NCBI RefSeq assembly: GCF_000739735.1
Contig: NZ_BBJF01000012.1
Span: 1-64,000 of the forward strand
Length of the DNA: 64,000 nt
Reading direction: 5' to 3'
Source of the DNA: Paraburkholderia ginsengisoli NBRC 100965
GTDB lineage: Bacteria; Pseudomonadota; Gammaproteobacteria; Burkholderiales; Burkholderiaceae
Part shown: piece after piece, positions 8,305 to 17,990 of the stretch
Layout of the letters: the number at the start of each line of letters is the position of its first letter
Numbering within the stretch: position 1 is the first letter of the stretch
Translations under genes and position numbers: made by a program
Notes under the pieces: model-generated
Told to the model about the DNA's origin: nothing
The model's input: only the letters and a program-made list of their open reading frames with translations
Databases searched by the model: none

Positions 8305-9483
8305 ATGAAGTCGCATAACAACAAACCGAACAGCAAACTTCGCGGCGCCGCCGCTCTCGGCGCGCTGTTGCTCGCCACCGTCACCGCCGCTCACGCCGAC
8401 GTGAAGGTCGGCATCGATCTGTCGAGCACGGGCCCCGCGGCCGTGATCGGCATCACGAGCAAGAACGCGATGCTGATGTGGCCCGCGACGATCGCCGGCC
8501 AGAAAGCCGACTACATTTTCCTCGACGACGCGTCCGACCCCGGCGCGGCCGTGCGCAACATCCGCAAGCTGATCAACGAGGACCACGTCGATGTGATCGT
8601 CGGCCCAAACATCACGCCGGCCGCGATGGCCGCGCTCGATCCGGTCGCCGAAAGCCAGACGCCGATGATCACGCTGATCGGCTCGGCCAGCGTCGTGGAG
8701 CCGCAGGAAGGCAAGAAGGTGTGGGCCTACAAGATGGCGCAGACCGACAGCGCGATGGCCGACGTGATGACGCGCCACATGGCCAATCACAACGTGAAGA
8801 CGGTGGGCTTCATCGGTTTCGCGGACGGCTACGGCGAGAGCTGGCTCAACGAATTCAGCAAGTTCGCGGCGCTGCGCCATATCCAGCTGGTCGCGACCGA
8901 GCGCTATAACCGCACCGATGCGAGCGTGACCGGCCAGATTCTGAAGCTGATGGCCGCGAAGCCCGACGCGATCCTGATCGCGGGCGCCGGCACGCCGACC
9001 GTGCTGCCGCAGCGCACGCTGATCGAGCGCGGCTACAAGGGGCCGATCTATCAGACGCACGGCATCGCGACGCCGGAGTTCATCAAGCTCGGCGGCAAGG
9101 ACGTCGAAGGCACGCTGTTCCCGACCCAGCCGGTGGTGGTCGCGCGCACGCTGCCGGCCGATCATCCGGCGAAGAAGGCGGCGCTCGCGTTCACCAACGA
9201 GTATGAGGCGAAGTACGGCGCGGGCAGCGTGACCCAGTTCGCGGGCGATGCCGCCGGCGTGTATCCGCGTTTGCAGGACGCGATGGCCCGCGCGCTGAAG
9301 ACCGCGCAGCCGGGCACGCCGGCATTCCGCGTCGCGTTGCGCAACGAACTGGAGCACGCGCATGAACTGGTCGTGCCGAACGGTGTGGTCAATACGAGCC
9401 CGAAGGACCACGTCGGTCTGGATCAACGGGCGAGCGTGATGGGTGTGATCAAAGACGGCAAGTTCGTCTATCTGAGCCAGTGA
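8305..9483 (+). CDS. LivJ-type ABC transporter substrate-binding protein
   Basis: A 392-residue periplasmic binding protein of the branched-chain amino acid (peripla_BP_6) type. It begins with a signal peptide (basic start, hydrophobic stretch, cleavage near AHA-D around residue 32). GGAG at 8291-8294 supports ATG 8305; the TTG six bases upstream is too close to that site. No permease or ATPase gene lies beside it, so it must use a transporter encoded elsewhere or act as a sensor. It starts 44 bases after cysB, which suggests sulfur-related or CysB-linked expression, but the ligand cannot be read from sequence. Confidence 0.85.
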   Translation: MKSHNNKPNSKLRGAAALGALLLATVTAAHADVKVGIDLSSTGPAAVIGITSKNAMLMWPATIAGQKADYIFLDDASDPGAAVRNIRKLINEDHVDVIVGPNITPAAMAALDPVAESQTPMITLIGSASVVEPQEGKKVWAYKMAQTDSAMADVMTRHMANHNVKTVGFIGFADGYGESWLNEFSKFAALRHIQLVATERYNRTDASVTGQILKLMAAKPDAILIAGAGTPTVLPQRTLIERGYKGPIYQTHGIATPEFIKLGGKDVEGTLFPTQPVVVARTLPADHPAKKAALAFTNEYEAKYGAGSVTQFAGDAAGVYPRLQDAMARALKTAQPGTPAFRVALRNELEHAHELVVPNGVVNTSPKDHVGLDQRASVMGVIKDGKFVYLSQ

Positions 9484-9500
9484 CGCCGTGACACTGTGAC

Positions 9501-9538
9501 GGCAAGCCGCCGAGGCCTCCTGGCCGCTGCGGCTTGCC
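9501..9538 (+). terminator. hairpin after the binding-protein gene; gap 9539-9830 has no gene
   Basis: A perfect 10-bp stem (GGCAAGCCGC at 9501-9510, GCGGCTTGCC at 9529-9538) encloses an 18-base loop that itself can form GAGGCC/GGCC pairing. It begins 17 bases after the preceding stop codon. No clear T run follows, so it is a probable 3'-end stabilising or rho-assisted structure. From 9539 to the next gene I see nothing coding and no good promoter. Confidence 0.5.
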
Positions 9539-9830
9539 ACAGTTACGCTCCGCCCTGCGCGAACACTCGCGTCGGTGCCCCGCCCGAAAACGCGAGTCAC
9601 TGACGAACCGGCCCGCACGGCGAGCCGCCGCCAGGCTCCGCCATTCGCCCGGCCTCGCGCACTCGCGCTCCGTGTACCATGCTGACGGCCGGCTTCCGGT
9701 GTCCGCAAGCGGCCCGCGAGCCCAGGCCCATTAGCCGATTCCGCGCGATACGCGCGGCGCCTCTCGTTCACGAGCGAGCGCCCAACGCATATCGCCAACC
9801 GCCAGTGCCGTGAAGTCCGTCAGACCGCGC

Positions 9831-10991
9831 ATGCTCAAAACCAGAAAACGCATCATCATCGCCGCCGCCGTTGTCGCCGTGATCCTCGCGATCGCGATTG
9901 TCCAGGCGATCCACAAACGCAGCGCCCAGGCCTCGACCGCCGACGCGGTTTCCTCGGTCGTCGAATTCGCGCCGGACGATCTCACCACGGTGAGCCGTCG
10001 CACCCTCACCGAAACGCTGCCGCTGACCGGCTCGTTGCGCGCGGTCACGCAGGCCGCCGTCAAATCGAAAGTCGCCGGCACCGCGCTCGACGTCGCCGTG
10101 CGCGAAGGCGACGCCGTCAAGGCCGGCCAGATTCTCGCGAAGATCGACGCGCGTGACTACGTGGCCCGCGCCGAGCAAAGCCGCGGTCAGATGGCGGCGA
10201 TGGCCGGTCAACTGGACATCGCCAAACAGACGCTCGACAACAACCGCGTGCTGGTCGAAAAGGGCTTCATTTCGAAGAACGCGTTCGACACCGCGCAAAG
10301 CCAGTACGAGATCGCCCGCGCGAATCTCGATGCGGCGCGCGCGGCGCTCGCGTCGTCGAACCTGTCGCTTGCCGATACGGTCGTGCGTTCGCCGCTCGAC
10401 GGACAGATCGCGTCGCGCTCGGTCGAGCCCGGCGAAAAAGTCGCCGTCGACGCCAAGCTGTTCGACGTGGTCGATCTGCGCACGCTCGAACTGGAAGCAC
10501 CGGTGCCGGTCGGCGAGATCGGCCGCGTGCGGATCGGCCAGCCGGTCACCATCGCGTTCGACGGCATCGACGCGCCGCTGCAAGGCGCCGTCACGCGCAT
10601 CAATCCGGCCGCGCAGCCGGGCTCGCGTTCGATCATGGTGTACGTGCAGGTCGCCAATCCCGAGGGAACGCTGCGTGTCGGCATGTTCGGCACCGGCACG
10701 ATCGGCGTGGGCCGCCGCGAGAACGTGCTGGTGGTGCCGGCCACCGCGGTACGCACGGACGGCACGCGTCACGCGGTCTATGCGCTCACCGGCGGCAAGC
10801 TCGTCGAGCAGCCGGTGCAGACCGGCGCATCCGGCGATGCAGACGGCGCCACGTGGACCGAGATCGTCGGCGCGTCGCTGAGCCCCGGTCAGCGGATCGT
10901 GAAGAACAATCTCGGCTCGCTGCGCATCGGCAGCACCGTGCACGTGGTGCAGCCCGCGCAGCCGGCGACGCCCGCGTCCGCCGCGCACTGA
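9831..10991 (+). CDS. RND efflux periplasmic adaptor (membrane fusion protein)
   Basis: Periplasmic adaptor linking an inner-membrane RND pump to an outer-membrane channel. The 386-residue protein has an N-terminal membrane anchor (about 5-25), a biotinyl-lipoyl-like half-motif, an alpha-helical hairpin (about residues 110-180), the second lipoyl half with VRSPLDGQI, and beta-barrel and membrane-proximal domains. I use ATG 9831; a GTG at 9810 in the same frame is possible and neither has a clear ribosome-binding site. The pump gene follows 15 bases downstream. No TolC-type gene adjoins the pair. Confidence 0.9.
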   Translation: MLKTRKRIIIAAAVVAVILAIAIVQAIHKRSAQASTADAVSSVVEFAPDDLTTVSRRTLTETLPLTGSLRAVTQAAVKSKVAGTALDVAVREGDAVKAGQILAKIDARDYVARAEQSRGQMAAMAGQLDIAKQTLDNNRVLVEKGFISKNAFDTAQSQYEIARANLDAARAALASSNLSLADTVVRSPLDGQIASRSVEPGEKVAVDAKLFDVVDLRTLELEAPVPVGEIGRVRIGQPVTIAFDGIDAPLQGAVTRINPAAQPGSRSIMVYVQVANPEGTLRVGMFGTGTIGVGRRENVLVVPATAVRTDGTRHAVYALTGGKLVEQPVQTGASGDADGATWTEIVGASLSPGQRIVKNNLGSLRIGSTVHVVQPAQPATPASAAH

Positions 10992-11006
10992 CCGGAGCCG
11001 CCGCCC

Positions 11007-14000
11007 ATGTGGTTCACGCGCATCAGCATCGCCAATCCGGTGCTCGCCACGATGATGATGACGGCGTTCCTCGTCATCGGTCTGTTCTCGTATCAGCGCC
11101 TGAAGGTCGATCAGTTTCCCGACATCACGTTCCCGATCGTGGTCGTGCAAACCGCCTATCCGGGCGCGTCGCCGGAATCGGTCGAGTCGGACGTGACGCG
11201 CAAGATCGAGGAAGCGGTCAACACGATCAGCGGCATCGACCAGATCACGTCGCGCTCGTACGACGCGCAGTCGGTGGTGATCGTGCAGTTCGATCTGTCG
11301 GTCGACGCGGTGCAGGCCGCGCAGGACGTGCGCGACAAGATCGCGTTGATCCGCCCCGATCTGCGCGACGGCGTGAAGGAGCCGCGCGTGCTGCGTTATG
11401 ACCCGGCGGATATGCCGATCGTCACGGTCGCTGTGTCGAACGCGTCGGGCGCATCGCTGTCCACGCGCGATCTCACCACCGTCGCCGATCAGATCGTGCG
11501 CAAACGGCTCGAAACCGTGCGCGGCGTCGGCTCGGTGTCGCTGGTGGGCGGCGTGAAGCGCCAGGTGCAGATCGACGTGAGGCCGGAGAAATTGCAGGCG
11601 CTGTCGATCGGGGTCGATCAGGTGATCCGCGCGGTGCAGAACGAGAATCAGGAGATTCCGGCCGGGCCGCTCACGTCGGGCAATGTCGAGCAGGCGGTGC
11701 AGGTGAAGGGCCGCTTCGAGAAGCCGGACGACTTCAAGCGCATCATCGTCGCGCGGCGCGGCGCGCAGTCCGCGATTCCCACGGCTTCGTCGGCGACCCA
11801 GCCGGTCACGCTCGATCAACTTGCGGACGTCACCGACGGCCAGCAGGAACCCGACAGCATGGCGCTGCTGAACGGCCGGCGCGCGCTGTTTCTGTCGATC
11901 ATCAAGGCGCAGGGCGAAAACACGGTGGATGTCGCGCGCGGCGTGCGCGCCGAAGTCGCGCGTCTGCAGGCGCAACTGCCGCCCGGCGTGAAGCTCGACA
12001 TCACCGACGACTCCGCGATCAACATCGAAGACAGCGTCAACGAAGTGAAGCGCACGCTGATCGAAGGCGCGTTGCTGACGGTGCTGATCGTGTTCCTGTT
12101 TCTCGGCTCGTGGCGCAGCACGGTGATCACCGGCCTCACGCTGCCGATCGCGCTGATCGGCACGTTCGCGGTGATGTACGCGTGCGGCTTCACGATCAAC
12201 GTGATCACGCTGATGGCGTTGTCGCTGTGCGTCGGCCTGCTGATCGACGACGCGATCGTGGTGCGCGAGAACATCGTGCGGCACGTCCAGCTCGGCGCGG
12301 ACCATCGCAAGGCCGCGCTCGACGGCACCAGGGAAATCGCGCTCGCCGTGCTGGCGACCACCTTCTCGATCGTCGCGGTGTTTTTACCAGTGGGCTTCAT
12401 GGGCGGCATCATCGGCCGCTTCTTCCATCAGTTCGGCATCACCGTGGCGGCGGCCGTGCTGATCTCGATGTTCGTGTCGTTCACACTCGACCCGATGCTG
12501 TCGTCGATCTGGCCGGACCCCGATCTGCGCGACGCCGACACCGGCCGCAAAGGCTACCGCTACGGCCGGCTCGTGCAACGTTCGCTGCACCTGTTCGACA
12601 GGCAGATCGACGCGCTGACGATTTTCTATCAGCGCCTGCTCGGCTGGTCGCTCAGGCATCGCGCGATCACGCTCGCGGTCGCGGCGGCGACCTTCTTCGG
12701 CAGCCTGCTGCTGGTGCCGTTCGTCGGCACCGAGTTCGTGCCGAGCGCGGACTTCTCCGAAACGCAGATCGGTTTGAACACGCCGGTAGGCACGTCGCTC
12801 GACGCCACCGCGGAAAAAGTCAAACAGGTGCAGGCGATTCTCGCGACCTACCCGGAAGTGCGCTTCACGTACGCGACGATCAACTCGGGCAACACGCAAG
12901 GCAAGAACACGGCACTCATCACCGTGCGGCTCAAGGATCGGCGCGACCGTTCGCGCGGCATGCTCGAGCTGAACCAGGTGTTTCGCGCGCGGCTCGCGTC
13001 GGTGGCGGGCATCGCGGTGACCGAGATCGGCGTGCCGGACGGCGCGGGCAGCACCAAGGCGATCCAGTTGAGCTTGCAGGGCGACAACATCGACGAATTG
13101 CGGCGGCTCTCGGAGGCCGCGCAAGTGAAGATGGCGAAGATCCCCGGCCTGGTCGATCTCGATTCGAGCCTGAAGGCCGACAAACCGATCGTCGCGATCA
13201 ACGTGAAGCGCGAGCTGGCGTCGGACCTCGGCGTCGGCGTGGCCGACATCGGCACCGCGTTGCGGCCTTTGCTTTCCGGCGACGCGATCAGCACGTGGCG
13301 CGCGCCCGACGACCAGGACTACGACGTCAGCGTGCGCCTGCCACGCACGCAGCGCGAGGACGTCGACGATCTCGCGCGCCTGATGATCGCCACCAATCGC
13401 ACCGACGCGAACGGCGCGCCGGTACTGGTGCCGCTGCGCCAGATCGCGGACATCGTCAGGACGACCGGCCCCGATGTGCTGAACCGGCGCGACCTGCAAC
13501 GCGAGGTAATGCTGTCGGCGAACGTGAACGGCCGCTCGCCGGGCGAAGTCGCCGCCGATATCGCGAAGACGCTCGACGCGATGCATCTGCCCGCCGGCTA
13601 TCAGTACCGCTTCGAAGGCTCGACCAAGAGCATGAAGGAGTCGTTCGTGTATGCGATCGAGGCACTCGCGTTGGCGGTGATTTTCATCTACATGATTCTC
13701 GCGTCGCAGTTCGCGAGCTTCGCGCAGCCGCTCGCGATCATGGCGTCGTTGCCGCTCACGCTGATCGGCGTGCTGATCGCGCTGCTGCTGTTCGGCAGCA
13801 CGCTGAACATGTTCTCGATCATTGGCTTCGTGATGCTGATGGGGCTCGTGACCAAGAACGCGATTCTGCTGGTGGACTTCGCGAACCAGGCGAGGCGCGG
13901 CACACTGCTCGACGCCGCCGGCCAGGGCCGCATGATGGAGCGCCGCGAGGCGCTGCTCGAAGCGGCGCGCGTGCGTCTGCGGCCGATTCTGATGACCACG

Positions 14001-14201
14001 CTGGCGATGATCTTCGGCATGTTGCCGTTGGCTGCGGCGCTCGGCGAAGGCGGGGAGCAACGCGGGCCGCTCGGGCAGACGGTGATTGGCGGGGTGATTA
14101 CGTCGTCGATTCTGACGCTGGTGGTGGTGCCGGTGGTGTACACCGTGCTGGAGGATTGGGCGCAGTGGCTGCGGCGGGTGTTGCGGCGCAAGGGGAACTG
14201 A
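11007..14201 (+). CDS. RND multidrug efflux pump, inner-membrane permease
   Basis: A 1064-residue proton-driven transporter of the HAE-1/AcrB-MdtB class. It has the N-terminal first membrane helix, a large periplasmic loop, the helix-4 GLLIDDAIVV motif with paired Asp near residues 410-418, a second large loop, and a C-terminal helix bundle containing GLVTKNAILLVDF. Length is normal for the family. The protein forms the pump of a tripartite complex with the adaptor encoded just upstream. The substrate is not predictable; similarity to MdtB/MexF-like pumps leaves drugs, dyes or plant aromatics open. No local regulator gene is present. Confidence 0.94.
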   Translation: MWFTRISIANPVLATMMMTAFLVIGLFSYQRLKVDQFPDITFPIVVVQTAYPGASPESVESDVTRKIEEAVNTISGIDQITSRSYDAQSVVIVQFDLSVDAVQAAQDVRDKIALIRPDLRDGVKEPRVLRYDPADMPIVTVAVSNASGASLSTRDLTTVADQIVRKRLETVRGVGSVSLVGGVKRQVQIDVRPEKLQALSIGVDQVIRAVQNENQEIPAGPLTSGNVEQAVQVKGRFEKPDDFKRIIVARRGAQSAIPTASSATQPVTLDQLADVTDGQQEPDSMALLNGRRALFLSIIKAQGENTVDVARGVRAEVARLQAQLPPGVKLDITDDSAINIEDSVNEVKRTLIEGALLTVLIVFLFLGSWRSTVITGLTLPIALIGTFAVMYACGFTINVITLMALSLCVGLLIDDAIVVRENIVRHVQLGADHRKAALDGTREIALAVLATTFSIVAVFLPVGFMGGIIGRFFHQFGITVAAAVLISMFVSFTLDPMLSSIWPDPDLRDADTGRKGYRYGRLVQRSLHLFDRQIDALTIFYQRLLGWSLRHRAITLAVAAATFFGSLLLVPFVGTEFVPSADFSETQIGLNTPVGTSLDATAEKVKQVQAILATYPEVRFTYATINSGNTQGKNTALITVRLKDRRDRSRGMLELNQVFRARLASVAGIAVTEIGVPDGAGSTKAIQLSLQGDNIDELRRLSEAAQVKMAKIPGLVDLDSSLKADKPIVAINVKRELASDLGVGVADIGTALRPLLSGDAISTWRAPDDQDYDVSVRLPRTQREDVDDLARLMIATNRTDANGAPVLVPLRQIADIVRTTGPDVLNRRDLQREVMLSANVNGRSPGEVAADIAKTLDAMHLPAGYQYRFEGSTKSMKESFVYAIEALALAVIFIYMILASQFASFAQPLAIMASLPLTLIGVLIALLLFGSTLNMFSIIGFVMLMGLVTKNAILLVDFANQARRGTLLDAAGQGRMMERREALLEAARVRLRPILMTTLAMIFGMLPLAAALGEGGEQRGPLGQTVIGGVITSSILTLVVVPVVYTVLEDWAQWLRRVLRRKGN

Positions 14202-14277
14202 CAGATACCGGAGAAGGCGCGCGGCGTCGGCGAAATTGTTAAAGTAGCAGTCTTTCCCCGATCAGCAGTCCCACACC

Positions 14278-14538
14278 ATGCGCACCACCCGAGCCATCCA
14301 CGCTGTCGAACGGCTGAAAACGCGCAGCGGCAATCCGCAGTTCGCCGCGATCAGCCTGTCCGGCGGCCTGTTCTATCTGGTCGACAAATCGAGCGGCACC
14401 GACAAGAAGGTCTCCGATCCGCTGACGCTCGACGACTTCGTCAAATTCGTCGATGCATACGGTCCGCAAAAACCGCGCAAGGCGAGCAAGCTCGACATCG
14501 CGTTCGAAGAGCAGATCAACAAGAGCAAAGGTGGGTGA
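14278..14538 (+). CDS. small conserved-looking hypothetical protein, 86 aa
   Basis: I do not recognise a named family. The 86-residue product starts basic and reads FAAISLSGGLFYLVDKSSG in the middle, suggesting a short beta-rich fold, followed by an acidic helix (DDFVKFVDAYG) and a Lys-rich tail. There is no signal peptide. Codon use matches the neighbours, which argues it is real. It lies between the RND pump gene and the convergent dehydrogenase gene. It may be a small cytoplasmic protein of unknown role. Confidence 0.65.
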   Translation: MRTTRAIHAVERLKTRSGNPQFAAISLSGGLFYLVDKSSGTDKKVSDPLTLDDFVKFVDAYGPQKPRKASKLDIAFEEQINKSKGG

Positions 14539-14575
14539 GCGGACCGAGCGCCGCTTCAAGCCCTCTCAAGTCCCC

Positions 14576-15727
14576 TCAAGTCCCTTCAATCTCGCGCCAC
14601 TGCCCATCCGCCGCGCTGCTCGCGAGCACGGCATCGATAAAGCGCAGTCCCGCGACACCATCATCCACCGTGGTGAGCAGCAGGCTTTCGGCAGGCAGCG
14701 CGCGCGCCTCGTCCAACGCTTCTATCTGCAACGCGGCGTCCTTGTACAACTGCGCGAACGCTTCCAGATAACCTTCGGGATGCCCCGGCGGCACGCGCGT
14801 CGCGTGCGCGGCGAGTGCGCTTTTCACGCGTCCCCGCGTCAGCCGCTCGGCCAGCCCGCCTAACGGCGTGAACCACAATTCGTTCGGCTGCTCCTGATCG
14901 AAAGCGAGACCGGCCTTCGTTCCGTACACCCGCAAACGCAGCGCATTCTCCGCGCCGCTCGCCACCTGGCTCGCCCACAACATGCCGCGCGCGCCGTTCT
15001 CATAGCGTAGCATCGCCTGTACGTGATCGTCGATGCGCCGTCCCGGCACGAACGTGTGCAATTCCGCCGACAGCGCGCGCGGCGTCATCCCCGTGACGAA
15101 GGCCGCGAGGTGATACGCGTGCGTGCCGATATCGCCGAGACAGCCCGCCGGTCCCGCCAACGATGGGTCCGTACGCCAGCCGGCCTGCTTGTTCGCGCCG
15201 CTCGTCTCGACCGGTTCGGCCAGCCAGTCCTGCGCGTATTCGACCTGCACCACGCGGATCTCGCCCAGCTCGCCGCGCTCGATCAGCTCGCGCGCATGAC
15301 GCACTAGTGGATAGCCGGAGTACGTATGCGTGAGCGCAAAGAGCTTGCGCTTGTCGCGCGCGAGCTTCGCGAGCGCTCCACCTTCGGCCAATGAAATCGC
15401 CAGCGGCTTGTCGCATATCACGTGGATGCCCGCTTCGAGAAACGCGGTGGCCACCGGCGCATGCAGATGATTCGGCGTAACGATCGCGACCACGTCGATG
15501 CCGTCGTCGCGGGCGGCTTCGGCCCGCGCCATCTCGCGCCAGTCCGCGTAGCTGCGCGCGATGCCGGCCTCGGCGGCGCTCGCCTGCGCGCGCTGCGGAT
15601 CGGACGATAACGCGCCCGCGACCAGTTCGAAGCGGTCGTCGAGCCGCGCCGCGATCCGATGCACCGCGCCGATGAACGCGCCCTGTCCGCCGCCGACCAT
15701 GCCCAACCTGAGCTTTCTTTGTGGCAC
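14576..15727 (-). CDS. Gfo/Idh/MocA family oxidoreductase
   Basis: An NAD(P)-dependent sugar or inositol dehydrogenase of 383 residues. The N-terminal Rossmann fold has GMVGGGQGAFIG near residue 9, then the family's CDKPLA signature near 100-106 and the C-terminal beta-sheet substrate domain with the GDIGTHAYHL motif typical of the active-site Asp and His. It is the last gene of a leftward operon with a TIM-barrel isomerase and an ABC transporter for a sugar. Such pairs oxidise C3 of a glucoside or inositol before isomerisation or cleavage. The actual substrate is unknown. Confidence 0.9.
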   Translation of the reverse strand: MPQRKLRLGMVGGGQGAFIGAVHRIAARLDDRFELVAGALSSDPQRAQASAAEAGIARSYADWREMARAEAARDDGIDVVAIVTPNHLHAPVATAFLEAGIHVICDKPLAISLAEGGALAKLARDKRKLFALTHTYSGYPLVRHARELIERGELGEIRVVQVEYAQDWLAEPVETSGANKQAGWRTDPSLAGPAGCLGDIGTHAYHLAAFVTGMTPRALSAELHTFVPGRRIDDHVQAMLRYENGARGMLWASQVASGAENALRLRVYGTKAGLAFDQEQPNELWFTPLGGLAERLTRGRVKSALAAHATRVPPGHPEGYLEAFAQLYKDAALQIEALDEARALPAESLLLTTVDDGVAGLRFIDAVLASSAADGQWREIEGT

Positions 15728-15794
15728 CGTATTGACTCCTTCGTCTGGATGCTGCGACGGGTGCGTGGTGGAACCGCTCGCCGCAAACCTTCGA

Positions 15795-16844
15795 TCAAAG
15801 CCCCAGCACCCGCTTCACCTGCGCGTCGTCCACGCCACTCCCGGCAAAATCATCGAACGCATGTTCCGCAACGCGAATGATGTGCTGGCGAATGAATTCC
15901 GCGCCTTCGCGCGCGCCGTCGTGCGGATGCTTCAACGCGCATTCCCATTCGAGCACAGCCCAGCCGGGAAAATCGTATTGCGCCATCTTCGAGAAGATCG
16001 CGCCGAAGTCGATCTGTCCGTCGCCGAGCGATCTGAAGCGCCCCGCCCGTTCGACCCAGCCGCTATAGCCGCCGTACACGCCCTGCTTGCCGGTCGGGCG
16101 GAACTCGGCGTCCTTCACATGGAACGCCTTGATGCGCTCGTGATAGATATCGATGAACGCAAGGTAGTCGAGCTGCTGCAAAACGAAATGGCTCGGATCG
16201 TAGAGGATGTTCGCGCGCGCATGCTGCTTCACCGCATCGAGAAAGCGCTCGAACGTCACGCCGTCGTGCAGATCCTCACCCGGATGCAATTCGTAGCAGA
16301 CGTCCACGCCGGCTGCGTCGAACGCATCGAGAATCGGCGTCCAGCGGCGCGCGAGTTCATCGAACGCGGCTTCCACGAGACCGGCCGGACGCTGCGGCCA
16401 CGGGTACAGATACGGCCACGCCAACGCGCCGGAAAACGACACGTGCGTCGTCAAACCCAAACGCTGCGACGCCGTCGCCGCGAGCTTCATCTGCGCGATC
16501 GCCCATTGCGTGCGCGCGGCCGGATTACCTCGCACCTGCGGCGCGGCGAAGCCGTCGAACAACACGTCGTACGCCGGATGCACGGCAACCAGCTGCCCTT
16601 GCAGATGCGTCGACAGTTCGGTGATCGTCACGCCCGCATCGTCGGCAATCTCGCGCAACTCGTCGCAATAGGCCTGACTCGCGGCCGCCTGCTCCAGATC
16701 GATCAGGCGCGCATCGCACGGCACCTGAATCCCCTTGAAGCCGAGACCCGCGGCCCACTCGGCCAGATGCGCCAGATTGTCGAACGGCACCTCGTCGCCC
16801 ATGAACTGCGCGAGAAAAATCGCCGGCCCTTTGATGGTTTTCAT
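15795..16844 (-). CDS. sugar phosphate isomerase/epimerase (TIM barrel)
   Basis: A 349-residue xylose-isomerase-like TIM-barrel protein. The metal site is recognisable as Glu in YELHPGEDLHDG, Asp/His in DPSHF, His in FHVKDAEF and Glu in VLEWECAL, which are the usual ligands of a divalent metal in this superfamily. Such enzymes epimerise or isomerise keto-sugars, or dehydrate inosose. Located between the sugar dehydrogenase and the binding-protein gene, it probably works on the ketone made by that dehydrogenase. The precise reaction is not evident. Confidence 0.88.
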   Translation of the reverse strand: MKTIKGPAIFLAQFMGDEVPFDNLAHLAEWAAGLGFKGIQVPCDARLIDLEQAAASQAYCDELREIADDAGVTITELSTHLQGQLVAVHPAYDVLFDGFAAPQVRGNPAARTQWAIAQMKLAATASQRLGLTTHVSFSGALAWPYLYPWPQRPAGLVEAAFDELARRWTPILDAFDAAGVDVCYELHPGEDLHDGVTFERFLDAVKQHARANILYDPSHFVLQQLDYLAFIDIYHERIKAFHVKDAEFRPTGKQGVYGGYSGWVERAGRFRSLGDGQIDFGAIFSKMAQYDFPGWAVLEWECALKHPHDGAREGAEFIRQHIIRVAEHAFDDFAGSGVDDAQVKRVLGL

Positions 16845-16934
16845 CGTACGGTTCCTCGAACGATCGCGCGCTCGCCGGGAGCTAGCGGCAACACCACGGC
16901 GAACGCGCGCGCTGACTCGGGTTCAGGCACAGGC

Positions 16935-17897
16935 TCAGAACGGCGAGTCCGGGAAATAGAACTGCTGCGCGTTTTCCTTCGTGATCAGCACCGACGGAAT
17001 GATCGTCGTGGCCGGCAGCTTCTCGCCTTTCAGACGCGCCTCGGCGGTGAGCTTGATCGCGTCGTAGATGAATTTTGGCGAGTACGATACGTCGGCCTTG
17101 ATCATCGGCGCGCCGTCCATCACGTTCTTCACCATGCCCTTCGAGCCCGCGCCGCCGAATACGATCTTGATGTCGGTGCGCTTGGCCTGATCGATCGCCT
17201 TGATGACGCCGACCGCCATGTCGTCGTCGGCGGCCCACACGGCGTCGATGTGCTTGAAGCGCGTCAGGTAGTCCTGCATCACCTTGAACGCGTCGTCGCG
17301 ATTCCAGTTCGCGTACTTGCCGTCCAGAATCTTGATCTCCGGATAATTCTTCAGCACGCCGGTGAAGGCGGTCCAGCGCTCGTTGTCGAGCGTGGTCGGG
17401 ATGCCGCGCAGCGCGACGATGTTGCCTTTGCCGCCTAGTTCCTTCGCCAGAAACTCGGCGGGAATCTTGCCGAACGCGGTGTTGTCGCCCGCGACGTACG
17501 CGTCCTGCGCGCTGGTGTCGGTCAGGCCGCGATCGACCACCGTCACGTACACGCCCTTCTTCTTCACCTGCGCGACCGGCTGCGTGAGCGATGCCGATTC
17601 GAACGGAAAGATCACCAGCGCGTTGATCTTGTTGACCGTCACGAGGTCCTGCAACTGATTGGCCTGTTCGGGCGCGCCGGCTGCGGTTTTGACGATCACC
17701 TTCAGATCCGGATGCGCTTTCTCCAGATCGGCTTTCGCCTTGTTCGCCCACCAGACGATGCCGCCCGTGAAGCCGTGGTCGGCTGTCGGAATCGCGACGC
17801 CCAGCGTGACTTTCTCATCGGCACGCGCGACGCCCGCTGCGCCCAGTATCCCCAACGCCAGCATGCCGGCGCCGACCGCTCGAATGACCTGCTTCAT
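16935..17897 (-). CDS. sugar ABC transporter substrate-binding protein (RbsB-like)
   Basis: A 320-residue periplasmic binding protein of the ribose/galactose (peripla_BP_4) class with a clear signal peptide ending near VARA-DE at residue 27. The mature part has the two-lobe pattern with DRGLTD, GDNTAFG and the ADDDMAVG hinge segment. Its ATPase and permease are encoded upstream in the same operon. The ligand is likely a monosaccharide or polyol, but the family tolerates many. As first soluble component it fixes the specificity of the whole pathway. Confidence 0.92.
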   Translation of the reverse strand: MKQVIRAVGAGMLALGILGAAGVARADEKVTLGVAIPTADHGFTGGIVWWANKAKADLEKAHPDLKVIVKTAAGAPEQANQLQDLVTVNKINALVIFPFESASLTQPVAQVKKKGVYVTVVDRGLTDTSAQDAYVAGDNTAFGKIPAEFLAKELGGKGNIVALRGIPTTLDNERWTAFTGVLKNYPEIKILDGKYANWNRDDAFKVMQDYLTRFKHIDAVWAADDDMAVGVIKAIDQAKRTDIKIVFGGAGSKGMVKNVMDGAPMIKADVSYSPKFIYDAIKLTAEARLKGEKLPATTIIPSVLITKENAQQFYFPDSPF

Positions 17898-17990
17898 GGT
17901 TATGTCTCCATCCAGTTGGTGAGGCGTTCCGGCGCCCCGATTATTGGACCTGCTGGTGTTGCTCCTTGAACCGCCTTTGAACCACTAAAC

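Noticed and set aside
9768..12305. 845-codon open frame opposite the RND adaptor and pump
   Set aside because: Arg/His/Asp-rich low-quality translation; the plus-strand proteins have clear RND features.
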